Below, in pieces: positions 10,688 through 21,739 of a stretch of 64,000 nucleotides of DNA; position 1 is the stretch's first letter, and every line of letters begins with the position of its first letter. Source of the DNA: Saussurea involucrata (lineage: Eukaryota > Streptophyta > Magnoliopsida > Asterales > Asteraceae); NCBI GenBank assembly GCA_033807775.1, contig CM066313.1, forward strand, positions 58,563,984 through 58,627,983, read 5' to 3'. The translations under genes and the position numbers were made by a program. Below the pieces are notes generated by a model that searched no databases, was not told where the DNA came from, and was given only the letters and a program-made list of their open reading frames with translations.

Positions 10688-10767
10688 GTTAGCCCCCCAA
10701 GATTTGAATTTCAAAGTCATTTGAATTTCTGATCTCGTACCAAAGTAAAATGTGTTTATACGGAGAC
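10688..10767 (-). other. B PPT and untranslated segment up to the C insertion
   Basis: PPT complement GTTAGCCCCCCAAG at 10688-10701, then 65 bp without a gene. The target copy GAGAC for element C is 10763-10767; the B sequence resumes at 17898. Confidence 0.75.
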
Positions 10768-11742
10768 TGTTAATGCCAAAAATCGCACCAAAGGGACAAC
10801 TTAAGGTCGATGTGGACTTAATCAACTGAAGAAAGGATCTTTCGACGAGACGTGCGACGATAAATAAAATAAAGAAACAGAGGATTTGATGACGCAGGAA
10901 AAACCTCAATCGAGGAAAAAACCTGCGGACGACAGGGGGTGTCGTCGCTGCACTATGGTCGCCAATCAGGGGCGATGTCCTTGATACTGGCGTCGGTCGT
11001 ACGATGATTACAATACAAATGAAGGAAATGCTTCGAAATGTAAAGTACAAGTGTTTGGAATGTAAAACAGGTGTTTGTCGTGTGTGAATACAAGTGTAAA
11101 CAACTGTTGGTCGGAAGCTGTTTTTGTACGTCGAGAACGATAACTTGAGCTTTCCTTCGAGTATTCTTGATTTTGCTGTAGGATTCTGGCCTTCAATACT
11201 TGATTTCCAGAGTTTGAATGCTCTTCGCTATGAGTTTGGATGTTGTTCTCTGCTGTTTGGTGATGTTAGCTGATGATTGCTAGTGTGTCTCGAGTGTTAA
11301 TCGATGATATTCCTCTCCCCCCAGAATGAGGACTTAGCTTGGCTTTTATAGTCTCCGCGCCATTAATTAGCTCCATTAATGCTTTGTTCAACGGCTACAA
11401 CGGCTAGAAACGGTCACCGGAGTAAAGATCCATATTGCTCTTCGTCCGTTACGGCTGCCGGCTGTTAATGGCTTTGACTCCTGCATTAAACATTTAACAA
11501 AACGTAACGGTCAAGGTTAACGTTAGTATAGGTCGAGGTTATATGATCTTACGCGATGGTCGTGCAGAACGGGCGACGCTATGGTCGAACGTCGTAAGGA
11601 ACGTACGAGTTACCTTTTGCGAGGGACGACGGATGTTTTCTGGGTTCTCGTCGAGACCTTATCTTAATACAAGATTTTGGACTATAACGTGCGTCTTACC
11701 TATTCTGGTCGTAGTCGTACGACGTGATTTTTTGCCCAAACA
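10768..11742 (-). repeat. C 3' LTR
   Basis: 975 bp, TGTTAATGCC to CCCAAACA, followed by the PPT complement GTTTGCCCCCAAAATTTG. Nearly identical by eye to the C 5' LTR. Confidence 0.88.
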
Positions 11743-12294
11743 GTTTGCCCCCAAAATTTGAAAATTGAATGTCAAATTTAAGTTTTAAATGTTGCTTGTC
11801 GAACGCTTAGACTTGTGACCTGGGTTGAGGGACTTACCTGGTTGTCGTGGAACTAGACCGGTTCGCCTTTAACTGAACGAGAAGTTGAAAAGTTGAATGA
11901 GGTCGTGACGTCATGATGACGTATGATTGTGGTTACTAGCTGTCGATTACAGGTGTCGACGATCCCTGCCTCATACGAAGGGACGAGAGCACGCGGTGAT
12001 CATCAAAGGGCTCGACCTGACATGATCGACTGCATAAATAAAGATTACGATGGATCTTTTCTTGTTTACGTTTTTAGAGGGTTGTGAGCGAAGATTTCTT
12101 TAGGGGTTTTCTTGTTGATTTTCGTTCGATTAAAACTTGAAAGAATCTTTGACCTAATTTAAGTTTTTCTGAGATCATATAAGATAAGACCCTTTAGTTT
12201 GCGTATGCGTCGCAAGTCAATTGCTAGAAAGCCTAGAAAAAACTGGGATATCTGGGGCCTTTCAGAAGTACAAATCAATTTAACGGGGCTGGCA

Positions 12295-14401
12295 ATGTCG
12301 ACAGAGCCTAGAAGCACTATTAAAAACGAAGAAGATCTCGACGACTTTAGAAGTCTAGCGAGGATTCCCATGGGGATTACCGTAAGTAGGGTTGGGAAGG
12401 TTCCATCGGAAATGTGCCTCGAGGGGTACGTTGTTATATACGAATATCCGTTCAAAATAGGATTTCATTGGTCATATTCGCCTTTAGTCAAAGAGTTCAT
12501 GTGTGAATTTGATCTTTCGCCGGGGCAATTGATGCCCCAGTTCTGGCGAGTTGTCTTGATCATCGAACGACTTACCTCCAACTGGAATCCTCCGATGAAT
12601 GTGAGGGATCTTCTGACGGCGTATAAGGTCAAGAGTGACCGGTACCGTCGCTATAGTTTGTTTTCAAGGTTCAAGGGGGATCGTACCCTAGTTTTAAATA
12701 CCGCGGTCAACGACCGTGGATGGAAGAAGAGGTGTGTATTTTGGCGGGTGTCGACACTGGACACTGATAGTGACTGGATTAGGGAAGGTTGGAATATGAC
12801 GGGTGAGCCTTTGATTGCACGTTTTTATGTTATTCTGTTGCTCGGTTGTTTTTTCGACTGATCTTCTTTTTTATGCGTAGATATTGATTTCGATAAGGTA
12901 GAGCCGGATGTTGCTTCCCGGGCTAAGGTTGAAAAGTTCTTGGAATTTAGTACTGAAGACCGGTCATACGTCATGCGTCATTTGATAGACAAGGATGATG
13001 ACACCGTTTTCTTGAGCGACAGAGTGAGGATGGGTCGAGAGGAGAAAGAAGAAGAGGAGGACTCTGAGAAGACTGAGGAGGAAGAGAAGAGTGAAGAACC
13101 AGAGGTAGAGATAATTGGTAAGTATCCTTTTGTCTTCTTTTTGCTTGACCTGCTCTTTCTCTGTTCTGAATCATCTAATTTCTTTCTTTTTCCGTACAGG
13201 TGAATCTCAAACGCAGGCGACATCTTCTGTAGCTAGGAAGATAGCCCAAGTCGAAGTAGCTCGTGAGGCGAGGGAGAAGGATGTTTCGACAACTGGGTCG
13301 GGGGTCCTGAAGAGAAAATAGGTCCTGATAGCCGGGTCGGGCCTCTTAAAAAGGACAAAGGTGTCCGTTCCGAGGGAACCTTCTTTGAAGACGGGTAACC
13401 CATCGAGGGTCTCCTTGTCCAGGAAGGCGAAGGCATCGGTCGCGTTTGACACGACCGGCGCAAAATCTGTGGATACTGCGCAACTGGCGACGATGTCTCC
13501 CGTCGTCCTATCCGACCCTTCATCGGCCGACAGGGGCAAAGGCGCGCAGAAGGGACCTGTGGGGGAAACGACAGTCAACTTTACGTTGTCGTCGGATTTT
13601 CTGGACGACAATGTCTTGGACGAGACGAAGTTGTTCCCCCATTTGGAAAAATATTTTCTTCTGTCTTTCAGGGAGCGTTTTGACGGGTTTTCTTTCGAGA
13701 AGAAAGAGTTCCATGCAACTGGACTCTTATTCTTGGTAAGTCTTTCTTTCAAGACTTGTCGTTTTCCATTGTCGTTGTTTACTAATGTCACTCATGTTAT
13801 GATTCTTCAGGCGTTCCAAGCTTCCCTGGCATTGCAGGCCGAAATGACGAATATAGAGGTTTCAACGGCTTCTGTTACCAAAGATGAAGATGCAGCGTTA
13901 GCTAAAGAGAAAGCTACTTTGGAGTATGAAGAAGCAATGTCAGTGCGCCTTGACCATGCTCTGGACGAATTGGATTCCCTAAGTCATACAAGAGACGAGA
14001 TAAACTCGCGTTTGAAAGAGTCCCTGACTTTGATGCGCGACCAGAGAGAGAAGCTGGAGGGGATGAAGGAATCCGTAACCGCGAAGAGGAAGGAAGTCGA
14101 GGGAATCAAGGCTAAGGTGATAAATTTGAAGAAGGAATCTGATGAGTTGAAGGACGAAAATAAGTCTTTCTTTTCTTATGCTCGACTTACTGCGTGTGCG
14201 GCAGTTATGCGACGTCACCTGCAGGGCAAGGATCCTTTGGCTTCAGCGTCAAATGAGCTGCGTCTCTTTTATGAGAGAGTCGGGACCGAGAGAGATCTTG
14301 ACTTGGATGACGAGAAGGAGGTCGAAGAAGAGGTGGCTAGCGAGGGTTTTCAGGATGAGGTATCGGACAAGGTTGTGATCGATGCTCCTCCACAACCTTA
14401 G
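12295..14401 (+). pseudogene. Four-exon antisense gene of Tat-like element C
   Basis: Exons 12295-12802, 12881-13117, 13200-13735 and 13811-14401 total 624 codons; all three introns (78, 82 and 75 bp) have GT...AG ends. Phase is kept across every junction, and the E copy has the same exon-1 length (508 bp) and donors at the same codons. Exon 1 encodes the conserved part: YEYPFKIGF, then LSPGQLMPQFWR and FSRFKGDRTLV. It resembles plant 'putative gypsy type transposon' domain proteins (Transposase_28-like; my recognition, not searched). Exon 2 is very acidic, exon 3 low-complexity, and exon 4 a long coiled coil. TAG at 13319-13321 in exon 3 lies in a short tandem duplication and breaks the frame. 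I chose ATG 12295 because it matches the MSTEP start at 61087 in E. Function unknown. Confidence 0.75.
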
Positions 14402-15095
14402 AAAAATGTATTTGGTTATTTGTGCTGCTCGACCGTTAGTGGTCGATTATGTACTCGATGGTTTATATAATGAACACAACTTTTGTTTGAACTGTATGCT
14501 TTATCCAAACCATGTTTAATTATGAATTTGAACATAGGACACATAGGAAATCATGCGACTGAGGCATACATTGTAATACGATGAGTAAAACAAATATATG
14601 AACACGCGATTAAAGCATTTTCTAAGTTAAGAGACTTAGGGGTAAGATTGTTTGGACTTTGCAATCGTACGATTAGATTGTATAATGAGTTTGTAGCGTA
14701 TGCCCCTATGGAGGGATGATTAAGTCACAGGCTTGATCATGTATATCGTGCGACCTTGCGAATTTAAAGTCATATAGTAGACTTAGTGATTATTGTCATG
14801 CGATCCTGCGATAAAATGATGTTGAGGGTTGGTCGTTGGCTAACCAACGACCCTCCGATACTTAAGTTAGTTGTTGTTTGTGAGAAAATTTTTTATGGAA
14901 AAGAGTTAGAAATCATACCTTCTCAGACTCTCTCTATTTGCCCCCTGTCATTTATCATCCTATTCTTTTTGGAAAGAAAGATAGGTTTTAAATGACAGGA
15001 CGACACGACGACCCGATGAGATACTGTCTATGATTGATCATGTCATCATTTCGACTCATTCTCGATCTTCAGGATTCCCAATGGCGTAGGGGATT
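14402..15095. other. Spacer of C between converging genes
   Basis: No gene. It holds the 3' end of the antisense transcript unit (AT-rich), the spacer repeats, a perfect hairpin at 14831-14852 and, near 14935-14990, a stretch also present in D beside its reverse transcriptase remnant. Pol should have been here and is deleted. Confidence 0.6.
14831..14852. promoter_or_regulatory. Conserved intergenic hairpin (C copy)
   Basis: GGTCGTTGG, loop CTAA, CCAACGACC: perfect 9-bp stem. It sits 430 bp after the antisense-gene stop codon and about 250 bp beyond the end of gag homology, that is, between two converging genes. Confidence 0.65.
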
Positions 15096-16815
15096 TTAAT
15101 TGATAACTTTTGCATGCTCGGGAGTCGACGGTCGATGGCTGTTAATAACGACATTATCAATAATATCTTTGAGGTTACCTTGTGGAACATGATATGCCAA
15201 TTCCTTCTTGAGTGTGGTACAATCATCTGTCGCATGACCATGGTCGACGTGGAAGTCGCACCACTTTGATTTATCCTTCTTAGCATCGTCCAAGTCAGAC
15301 TTCTTTGGCCACCAGATGGTTGCTTGGGTGGTCTTCAGAGCTTCGATTAAGTCTTTAGCTGGCCCTTTGAACCCATAAGAGGAGATCTTGGGGTACACGG
15401 TGAATTTAGTCACGGTCTTAGCTTCTGCCTTCGTCTTGAAACGAACGTTTGAAATCTGACGCGCTGACACTATTCTGGATATGGATTTCGGTTTGAATTC
15501 TGGCTTCTTGACACCCAACGACTTCTTGTTGTCAGTGTGTTTGCGACGAAAGGCTATATCGTCTTCGACCCTCATATATGCTAAGGTTCGAGCTCGGACG
15601 TCTTCGAAAGTCTCTGGGGGATATTTGGTCAGATCGTTATATAAACCTGAACTATCGTCTAGACCACGCTTATAGGCTTCGATCGCAGTCTTGATGTCAC
15701 AATTGCGGATACTGATTATTTCAGCGTTGAATCTATTGAAATAACTTCGAATAGACTCATTAGTCTTCTGCACGACATAATACAGATCACTAGTCTGCTT
15801 TTCCATCTTACGATTGCTAGCGAATTGCCGGGAGAATTGGTTGACCAATTCGGCGAATGACCCGATAGATTTGGGTTTGAGATTGATCAGCCACTGGAGT
15901 GCTGGACCAGTGAGAGTCGCCCCGAAACTCTTGCACATGCATACTTCCTGGTACATGTGTGGAATCGAAATCGTCCACATGAGCTGTTTATATTGCGCGA
16001 CATGTTCGGTTGGATTGGTCACACCCGAATACTTGGGAGTGAAGGCAAGAATGTTATACTTCTTTGGGACCTCGATGGTGGCGATCTCGTCGATGAAGGG
16101 TGACGCCTAATACCCCGAGCGAGGCTCGACGTCGACAGGCACGGCTTGCCCCAGGCAACTTGGCGAGCAAGGACAGGACGCGCTCATTTTGGTCTTCTAG
16201 CATTTTCAAACGCTGGACGACGGGATCGTTAAGATCAGGATTTACCCCTGTCGAGGGATTGGTCCCTGGACTAGTGCCATTACCATGCAACGAACCATTA
16301 GTGTCCCCGTTGAATGGAACAAAATATGGCTGCTGCGGTCCATTCTGAAACTATTGTGGTCCATGCTGAAATGGCTGCGATCTCTGCTGGAAAGATTGCG
16401 ATCCTTGCTGGAAAGGTTGCGGACCACTTTGGAACGGCTGGGAAAACGGCGGGGATCCATTCTGAAACGGCTGGGCACCACCTTGCAATGGTTGGGATCC
16501 ATTATTCAAGGGTGGTGGTCGAATGTGCTGAAGGGGAATCTGCCCAGACTGGGGATTCGGAATGAACGGACCCGGCTGCTAATTCTGCATGAATGGACCT
16601 GGATGTTGATTTTACACGGACAGGCCTGGCCCCGGACCTGGATTCTGGATGAATGGTCTAGGACCATTCTGGGGTCCAAAAGTATTCCTTAGCCGCGCGA
16701 TCTCTTCAGCTGCTCTGCGATTCTGCTCTGCCATTGCATTGAGTTGATTCCTGGCAACCTCGAGCTCCTGATACATCTGAGCGACGGTTTGCTGCGGATT
16801 TCCAGGGGTTGCCAT
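15096..16815 (-). pseudogene. gag of Tat-like element C, broken
   Basis: Starts at ATG 16815 with a helical segment (QMYQELEVARNQ), then a Pro/Gly/Gln/Asn-rich region made of 7-residue repeats of the type GSQPFQ(H/N). After that comes the Ty3/gypsy gag core (ALQWLINLKPKSI, ESIRSYFNRFNAE) and a zinc knuckle of the C-x2-H form (CDFHVDHGHATDDC) coded near 15230-15270. A stop at 16612, further stops in the repeat region and a frameshift between about 16120 and 16022 break it. The last 308 codons (16022-15096) are open. Gag would form the particle and bind RNA. D carries the closest copy. Confidence 0.8.
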
Positions 16816-16898
16816 TTTCCTGCAATAGAAAATATAAGAAACTCCAAGAAACTATTAGTAGAATGCACGTTCGTCGAGGATTTTCTATAGATGTAGTC

Positions 16899-16916
16899 CC
16901 ACGGATGGCGCCAAAC
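16899..16916 (-). promoter_or_regulatory. PBS of C
   Basis: Plus CACGGATGGCGCCAAAC directly before the 5' LTR at 16917; same PBS as in A, B and G. Confidence 0.7.
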
Positions 16917-17892
16917 TGTTAATGCCAAAAACCGCACCAAAGGGACAACTTAAGGTCGATGTGGACTTAATCAACTAAAGAAAGGATCTTTCGACGAGAC
17001 GTGCGACGATAAATAAAATAAAGAAACAGAGGATTTGATGACGCAGGAAAAACCTCAATCGAGGAAAAAACCTGCGAACGACAGGGGGTGTCGTCGCTGC
17101 ACTATGGTCGCCAATCAGGGGCGATGTCCTTGATACTGGCGTCGGTCGTACGATGATTACAATACAAATGAAGGAAATGCTTCGAAATGTAAAGTACAAG
17201 TGTTTGGAATGTAAAACAGGTGTTTGTCGTGTGTGAATACAAGTGTAAACAACTGTTGGTCGGAAGCTGTTGTCGTGCGTCGAGAACGATAACTTGAGCT
17301 TTCCTTCGAGTATTCTTGAGTTCGCTGTAGAATTCTGGCCTTCAATACTTGATTTCCAGAGTTTGAATGCTCTTCGCTATGAGTTTGGATGTTGTTCTCT
17401 GCTGTTTGGTGATGTTAGCTGATGATTGCTAGTGTGTCTCGAGTGTTAATCGATGATATTCCTCTCCCCCCCAGAATGAGGACTTAGCTTAGCTTTTATA
17501 GTCTTCGCGCCATTAATTAGCTCCATTAATGCTTTGATCAACGGCTACAACGGCTGGAAACGGTCGCCGGAGTAAAGATCCATAATGCTCTTCGCCCGTT
17601 ACGGCTGCCTGCTGTTAAAGGGTTTGACTCTTGCATTAAACATTTAACAAAACGTAACGGTCAAGGTTAACGTTAGTATAGGTCGAGGTTATATGATCTT
17701 ACGTGATGGTCGTGCAGAACGAGCGACGCTATGGTCGAACGTCGTAAGGAACGTACGACTTACCTTTTGCGAGGGACGACGGATGTTTTCTGGGTTCTCG
17801 TCGAGACCTTATCTTAATACAAGATTTTGGACTATAACGCACGTCTTACCTGTTCTGGTCGTAGTCGTACGACGTGATTTTTTGCCCAAACA
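16917..17892 (-). repeat. C 5' LTR
   Basis: 976 bp, TGTTAATGCC to CCCAAACA, pair of 10768-11742. Followed by the TSD copy GAGAC and then by B sequence that continues the stretch ended at 10767. Confidence 0.88.
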
Positions 17893-17897
17893 GAGAC

Positions 17898-18192
17898 GTG
17901 TCACTTTTGCTAAGAAAATCGACTTGGTTATCTAAAATCGTGAGTCCAGTCGATGGTGTTTCAGTAAGTTGCGACGATCAAATGATGACCTTTGATGCAC
18001 AAGATACTTGTGGTGTTCATCTGATTGTCGTAAGACGACCTTAAAATGTAAGGAACTGACGGTGATCGTAAGACGATCTTTATCAAAATGAGACGTATGG
18101 GTCGGGAGTCAATCGTAAGACGATTGGTCCGAAATAAAGGTTGGCGGCGATCATAAGATGATCAAACCAAGATAAAATTTTAAGGATCTTGT
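17898..18192. other. B non-coding region with four AAG-loop hairpins
   Basis: No gene. It contains four inverted repeats sharing the loop AAG: stems GTCGT/ACGAC (18027-18039), GATCGT/ACGATC (18064-18078), CAATCGT/ACGATTG (18110-18126) and GATCAT/ATGATC (18149-18163). They are spaced 38, 47 and 38 bp apart. Confidence 0.6.
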
Positions 18193-18535
18193 GATACGGT
18201 CGTTAAAGACTTATGTTCTGGCGTTATGAGGCGATACGGTCGTTATAGACTTTTGATCTGGCGTTTAGAGCCGATATGGTCATTGTAGACCTATGATCTG
18301 GCGCTTACAGCCGATACAGTCGTTATAGACCAATGATCTGGCGTTTACAGCCGATACGGTCGTTAGAGACCAATGATCTGGCGTTTACAGTCGATACAGT
18401 CGTTAGAGACCTAAGATCTGGCGCTTACAGCCGATACGGTCGTTAGAGACCTAAGATCTGGCGGTCCAAGCCGATGCGGTCGTTAGAGACCTATGATCTG
18501 GCGGTCCAAGCCGATGTGGTCGTTAGAGACCTATG
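18193..18535. repeat. 40-bp minisatellite, nine units, in B
   Basis: Nine consecutive units of 40 bp, each with a GATACGGTCGTTAGAGACC core followed by GATCTGGCG and a TTACAGCC or GTCCAAGCC variant. Unit number differs among relatives (two in A, three in G). Confidence 0.85.
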
Positions 18536-19140
18536 ACCTATTTTTTGTCAATCGACCGTTGGTGGTCGAATCGTTTCAGGTAACCGATGATTGATAAATG
18601 AAATTTATGAACATGCATATCACTTTGTCTTATACATTTCGTGAATAGATACGATATCAGTTGAGAAATTCATCAAGTAAATACACATCGTGTGAAAAAT
18701 GAATATAAGACCTGCGACATAGGCATTCATTACAACACATCAACTTTTCAGGGTTAAGATGTAGACTGCGAGATCTTTGAGTCGTGGGTGCGACTCGGGC
18801 ACTTATCCAAAATGTGAAAGTTCTTCTAAGTTAAGGAACTTAGATCGTGAAGTCGTTAGTCTTTATGATCGCACCAATAAATCGTGCGATAAATTCGAGC
18901 CATGCGTCCCTGCAATAACATGGTCAAGTCATATAGTAGTCTTAGTTCCTTATGTCGTGCAATCCTGCGAAATTGTACTAAAATCATGTAATAGACTTAG
19001 TGACTTGTGACGTGCGATCCTGCGATAAACAAGGTCAGAGGTTGGTCGTTGGCTAACCAACGACCATCCGATGCTTAAGTCAGTAATCGTCATGATGATT
19101 AAAAAGTGTATGAGAAAAAGGTTTAGTAGAAATACCTTTT
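18536..19140. other. B spacer with conserved hairpin
   Basis: AT-rich sequence without a gene, homologous to 14402-14900 of C and 22590-23130 of D. The hairpin GGTCGTTGG/CCAACGACC lies at 19044-19065. Confidence 0.6.
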
Positions 19141-19625
19141 TAGATGTGTTGCATTCCAGCTACGTGAGATATCTCGATTGTTGAGGGTTTATAGCCGATA
19201 GGCACTTTTACTTACGACTCCTGAAATACAATAAGGACCTTTTACCTGCATTGAGCTCTTGAGTGCTTTGGAGCACTCGAAGGAGGACGTAGTCGCCTTC
19301 TTGAAAGACTTTTAGCTGTGACGTTCTTGTTGAAATGTCACTCGACCGCTTGCCCCTGGGTGTTGAGGTCGTCATCTTGATGTCGCGGTCTTCATAGAAC
19401 TGTCGAGTCCTGTTGCTTACGAACTGGGATCCATTGTTGCAGACAATTTCGGATGTCGCTCGACCAATTATCTACTTGGTCTTCCATCTGGATGACATCG
19501 CCATTTTCGATGGACGACGTCGCCAGATGGGTCATTGGAATGCTGTCAAGTATTGGTTCGACCAAAGCAGATGCAAGGTTTGCTAAAGCGTCGGCTTGAG
19601 TATTCTGGTCCCTTGGAACCATGAC
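19140..19625 (-). pseudogene. RNase H end joined to integrase fragments in B
   Basis: On the minus strand, from 19622: the end of RNase H (PRDQNTQADALANLASA), a linker, then in another frame an integrase core piece GRATSEIVC-NNGSQFVS and, after a deletion, integrase C-terminal scraps. In the core piece the catalytic Asp of the usual DNGSQF motif reads Asn, while A keeps DNGS. The remnant ends near the pol stop. It is not functional. Confidence 0.7.
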
Positions 19626-19960
19626 TGGTGATTACGAGATTCAATGTACAAGTCGTCTTTATTGACGACATATGTCATGACTAGCGATCATGAGATTTCA
19701 ACATGCGAGTCGCTTTTATTGGCGATCGAGAATTTTAACCTGTGTTTGTCGTGACTGGCGCTAACAAAAAATGTGGGTCGTCTCTTATCGATGACTATAA
19801 ATCGCAACCTGCGTTTGCCATGACTGGCGATCGTATGAAAAAATGTAAGTCGTCCTTTACTAACGACTATAAATTGCAGGACTTGTGTTTTTTAAGTCGT
19901 AGAGACTTGGGTTTCTCACGATGTAAATCGTAAGACCTGTATTCATATGACCTTGCGAGC
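19625..19960. repeat. Degenerate tandem repeats in B
   Basis: Same 55-68-bp units as in A (CATGACTGGCGATC and GTCG-CTTTAT-CGAC cores), about four to five units, then AAGTCGTAGAGACTT units. Confidence 0.6.
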
Positions 19961-20115
19961 CTGTAATGTAAAATCGGGGGTGGTCGTTGGTTTTGACCAA
20001 TGATCTTTTGATGCTTGAATCAACGATCATATATTAGATCAAAATAATTAAACGAGGAGAATATACTTAGAGTATATATATAGAGTTGTTCTAAGTGGGA
20101 CGTCACAGTTACCCG

Positions 20116-20331
20116 TTACACGGAGTCGATATGCGCCTTTTTCCGAGGACATTTGAAATCACATGCGGTATTTTTCAGTTTGTGAAGGGTGATCCGAGCC
20201 CCCGAGTCCCTTGGATGATGCGATACATGCGATACTTTGATGAAACATTTTTTTATCAGGGCTTGAATCTGGTTTCGAGCCGCATTCAATTCCGATTGAA
20301 GTTGAATCAGGGGATCTTGACAATTTGCCAT
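20116..20331 (-). pseudogene. gag start remnant in B
   Basis: ATG at 20331 begins a short gag-like N-terminus (helical, SELNAARNQIQAL). It then runs into the VSHVSHHP-x-DSGAR stretch shared with G and A and stops after 71 codons. Compared with gag of C and D everything after about 30 residues is lost. The ATG lies at the usual distance from the PBS. Confidence 0.55.
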
Positions 20332-20404
20332 ATACCTGAAAAAACTTTACGAGATCGTTAGAGTGATATGTGCGTTGGCTTGAGATTTTCTCTAGATGGG
20401 GTCC

Positions 20405-20421
20405 CACGGATGGCGCCAAAC
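20405..20421 (-). promoter_or_regulatory. PBS of B
   Basis: Plus CCACGGATGGCGCCAAAC region immediately before the 5' LTR at 20422. Confidence 0.7.
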
Positions 20422-21737
20422 TGTTAATGCCAAAAATCGTGCAAAAGTACAACTTAAGGTCAATGTGAACATTTAACAACTAAAGAAATGTATCTCAAGC
20501 CAAATGACATAATTGCCAGGAAAAAGTAAAAGAGGCAAAAGATTTGGTGACGCGGAAAACCCCAAAACGAGGGAATAAACCGCGGTCGACTCATGAGAGT
20601 CGACAGTGCACTATAGTCGCCAATCAGGGGCGAAAGTCCTTGGTGTTCCGGGTGTCGATCGTACAGAGATTACAATACAAATGAAGGAAAGACTTCGAAA
20701 TGTAAAGTTACAAGTGTTTTCTAATGTAAAACAGTGTGCGTTGTGTGTTGAACGTGCGAGTCAAGCTGCTGTCGTGTGGTTTGAACTGTTGTCGTGCGGT
20801 ACTTGCGTTAGCGACGTGTGCTTGAATGTGAGAGAGAAAATATAGAAGTAGATGTGAATTGTCGTTGTATAGCTTGATGATCTCCCCCCTTTGCTCGAGG
20901 TTGGAGCGTGTCTTTATATAGGTTTGGCCGATCATTAATGTGCTTTATGGCTGGTCTTGTAACCGTTGCCGATATTAAATGCGCTTTGATGATTATCTTT
21001 TGTAACCGCTGTCGGGCCTTTAATGCCATTTATGGACTCGACCGTTGTACCATAATGCTCGTGGACCTGCATTAATGAACAAAGTAGACGAATGTTTGAC
21101 TGTTGATGGTTAGTGTAATCGTAAGACCGTCTTAAGTTCTGGACGTCGGTCTTTCGGAGCATACGTCCGTCACCGAAATACAAGACCATGTATATGACTG
21201 TAAATGTCTTGTAAGACCTTATCTTAATGTAAGAATGGTCTTATGAAAATGTCGTGAGACTGGGTCGTAAAACCACTAAGTCGTTTGGCCAGGATGACGA
21301 TGTCGCATGACTAGGTCGTAAGACCAGGTCGCAGGACCAGGATGTCAGGATGATGCTTTCGTAGGACCAGAGCAATGTAACACCGATGACAGGAGACTGT
21401 CGATGTAAGACCAACGAGTCGTAACTGGCGACGCATAACTGGCGACATAAGAATAGTGATGTAGGACTAGTTACGTAAGACTAGCGATGTGCGACGTGCG
21501 ACACATGATGTGCGACACGTGACATACGATCATTAGATGTAAGATACTGTCTTGAATGACTATTGACGCAAGATGTCTTTTAATAATCAACTATCGTATG
21601 TCGGGGGTAAGGCAATAATGGGTATTACCTTCATCGATCGGGGGTATGACTTTTGTAGGCATTAGGGTAATCGAAGTCCATGGGTCATGTCGAAGGAATT
21701 CCCAGGTCGGTCGAGGGTGTGATTTTTTACCCAAACA
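20422..21737 (-). repeat. B 5' LTR
   Basis: 1316 bp, TGTTAATGCC to CCCAAACA, with GTAAGAC-rich middle. It is followed by the TSD ATTGT, whose last three bases are also the first three bases of D. Confidence 0.88.
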
Positions 21738-21739
21738 AT

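Larger units (their letters stand above)
10768..17892 (-). mobile_element. Tat-like element C with gag and antisense gene, pol deleted
   Basis: 7125-bp insertion with LTRs 10768-11742 and 16917-17892, and TSD GAGAC at 10763-10767 and 17893-17897. In element order: 5' LTR, PBS, broken gag (16815 down to 15096), a short spacer, then on the opposite strand a four-exon antisense gene, PPT and 3' LTR. Protease, reverse transcriptase, RNase H and integrase are absent. This is the layout described for Tat-lineage elements with an extra antisense ORF between pol and the 3' LTR. Confidence 0.88.
4428..21737 (-). mobile_element. Non-autonomous Tat-like element B (contains A and C)
   Basis: LTRs at 4428-4917 plus 9865-10687 (1313 bp once A is removed) and at 20422-21737 (1316 bp). 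The TSD is ATTGT at 4423-4427 and 21738-21742. PPT complement at 10688-10700, PBS complement just left of 20422. Without A and C the element is about 5.2 kb. It keeps only the first codons of gag and a joined RNase H/integrase remnant, with no protease or reverse transcriptase. It integrated three bases inside the left end of the D 3' LTR, so D's first three bases are 4425-4427. Confidence 0.85.

Noticed and set aside
16285..16692. A 135-codon plus-strand open frame
   Set aside because: Antisense shadow of the gag repeat region of C.
18193..18535. Centromeric satellite
   Set aside because: A 40-bp unit with nine copies confined to one element; far too short an array.
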